Source of the DNA: an uncultured Pedobacter sp. | Lineage (GTDB): Bacteria; Bacteroidota; Bacteroidia; Sphingobacteriales; Sphingobacteriaceae | Assembly (NCBI GenBank): GCA_946478755.1 | Contig: CAMLDJ010000145.1 | Coordinates: forward strand, 1 to 13,207 | Reading direction: 5' to 3' | DNA length: 13,207 bases | Part shown: in pieces, positions 13,032 through 13,207 of the stretch | Position numbering within the stretch: the first letter of the stretch is position 1 | Layout: every line of letters begins with the position of its first letter | Notes under the pieces: generated by a model | Told to the model about the DNA's origin: nothing | The model's database searches: none | The model's input: the letters and a program-made list of their open reading frames with translations, nothing else | Position numbers and translations under genes: made by a program

Positions 13032-13207
13032 CTCATCTATTTGCAAACCAAGGTAGCATTATTTCCAGCTTTTTTTTATCAGCAGAAAACAAAACAGAGA
13101 AATTTGAAACCTTTAAATGCTCAGCCAGAAGTTAAATATTATTTATTTAATAATTTCATAATGTTATTTTTAATTACAAAACATTATATTAGTACTTTAT
13201 AAATATT

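Noticed and set aside
12963..13046. Longer PPIase start at a TTG (13046)
   Set aside because: It would bury the clear signal peptide behind 28 residues; the ATG at 12962 puts the signal peptide at the N-terminus.

Overview
The window looks like chromosomal DNA from a Sphingobacteriaceae-type Bacteroidota, most like Pedobacter or a close relative. This rests on the protein families and their style (a short-lid adenylate kinase, Obg with a TKSD G4 motif, a secreted M1 metallopeptidase, a DUF6266-type protein), on Bacteroidota -7 promoter boxes (TAnnTTTG) ahead of several genes, on weak or absent Shine-Dalgarno sequences, and on AT-rich intergenic DNA. No tRNA, rRNA, CRISPR array or transposase was seen.

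Layout, left to right. Positions 72-3819 hold a minus-strand cluster read from right to left: a secreted M1 metallopeptidase, a DUF1269-like protein with a glycine-rich hydrophobic core, glyceraldehyde-3-phosphate dehydrogenase, and a GNAT acetyltransferase whose start codon overlaps the gap stop. Positions 4053-4414 hold two tiny plus-strand genes, one very lysine-rich and one rich in Asp, Glu and His. The second shares a TTAA with the stop of the convergent helicase gene. Positions 4411-9161 hold a minus-strand pair: a large FAD/4Fe-4S/CCG-domain D-2-hydroxyacid dehydrogenase (GlcD-GlcF fusion) followed by an SF1 helicase of the SMUBP2/IGHMBP2 type.

Positions 9162-10287 are the accessory-looking part. 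A long AT-rich intergenic region carries four TCCAGTG-like direct repeats spaced exactly 11 bp apart, then a TATCTTTG promoter box, then a 16-bp palindrome. These lead into a plus-strand DUF6266-type gene that is broken, or made to shift frame, at a run of seven T. Positions 10288-12962 return to minus-strand core genes: a cyclophilin-type peptidyl-prolyl isomerase with signal peptide, adenylate kinase, and the ribosome-assembly GTPase Obg. The spacers hold several inverted repeats and a possible small coding remnant flanked by short repeats.

Most of the window is housekeeping: glycolysis, nucleotide homeostasis, ribosome assembly, envelope protein folding and turnover, and 2-hydroxyacid oxidation. 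The best candidates for something little described are the DUF6266 locus with its helically phased repeats and T7 frameshift, and the pair of tiny, oppositely charged proteins at 4053-4414.
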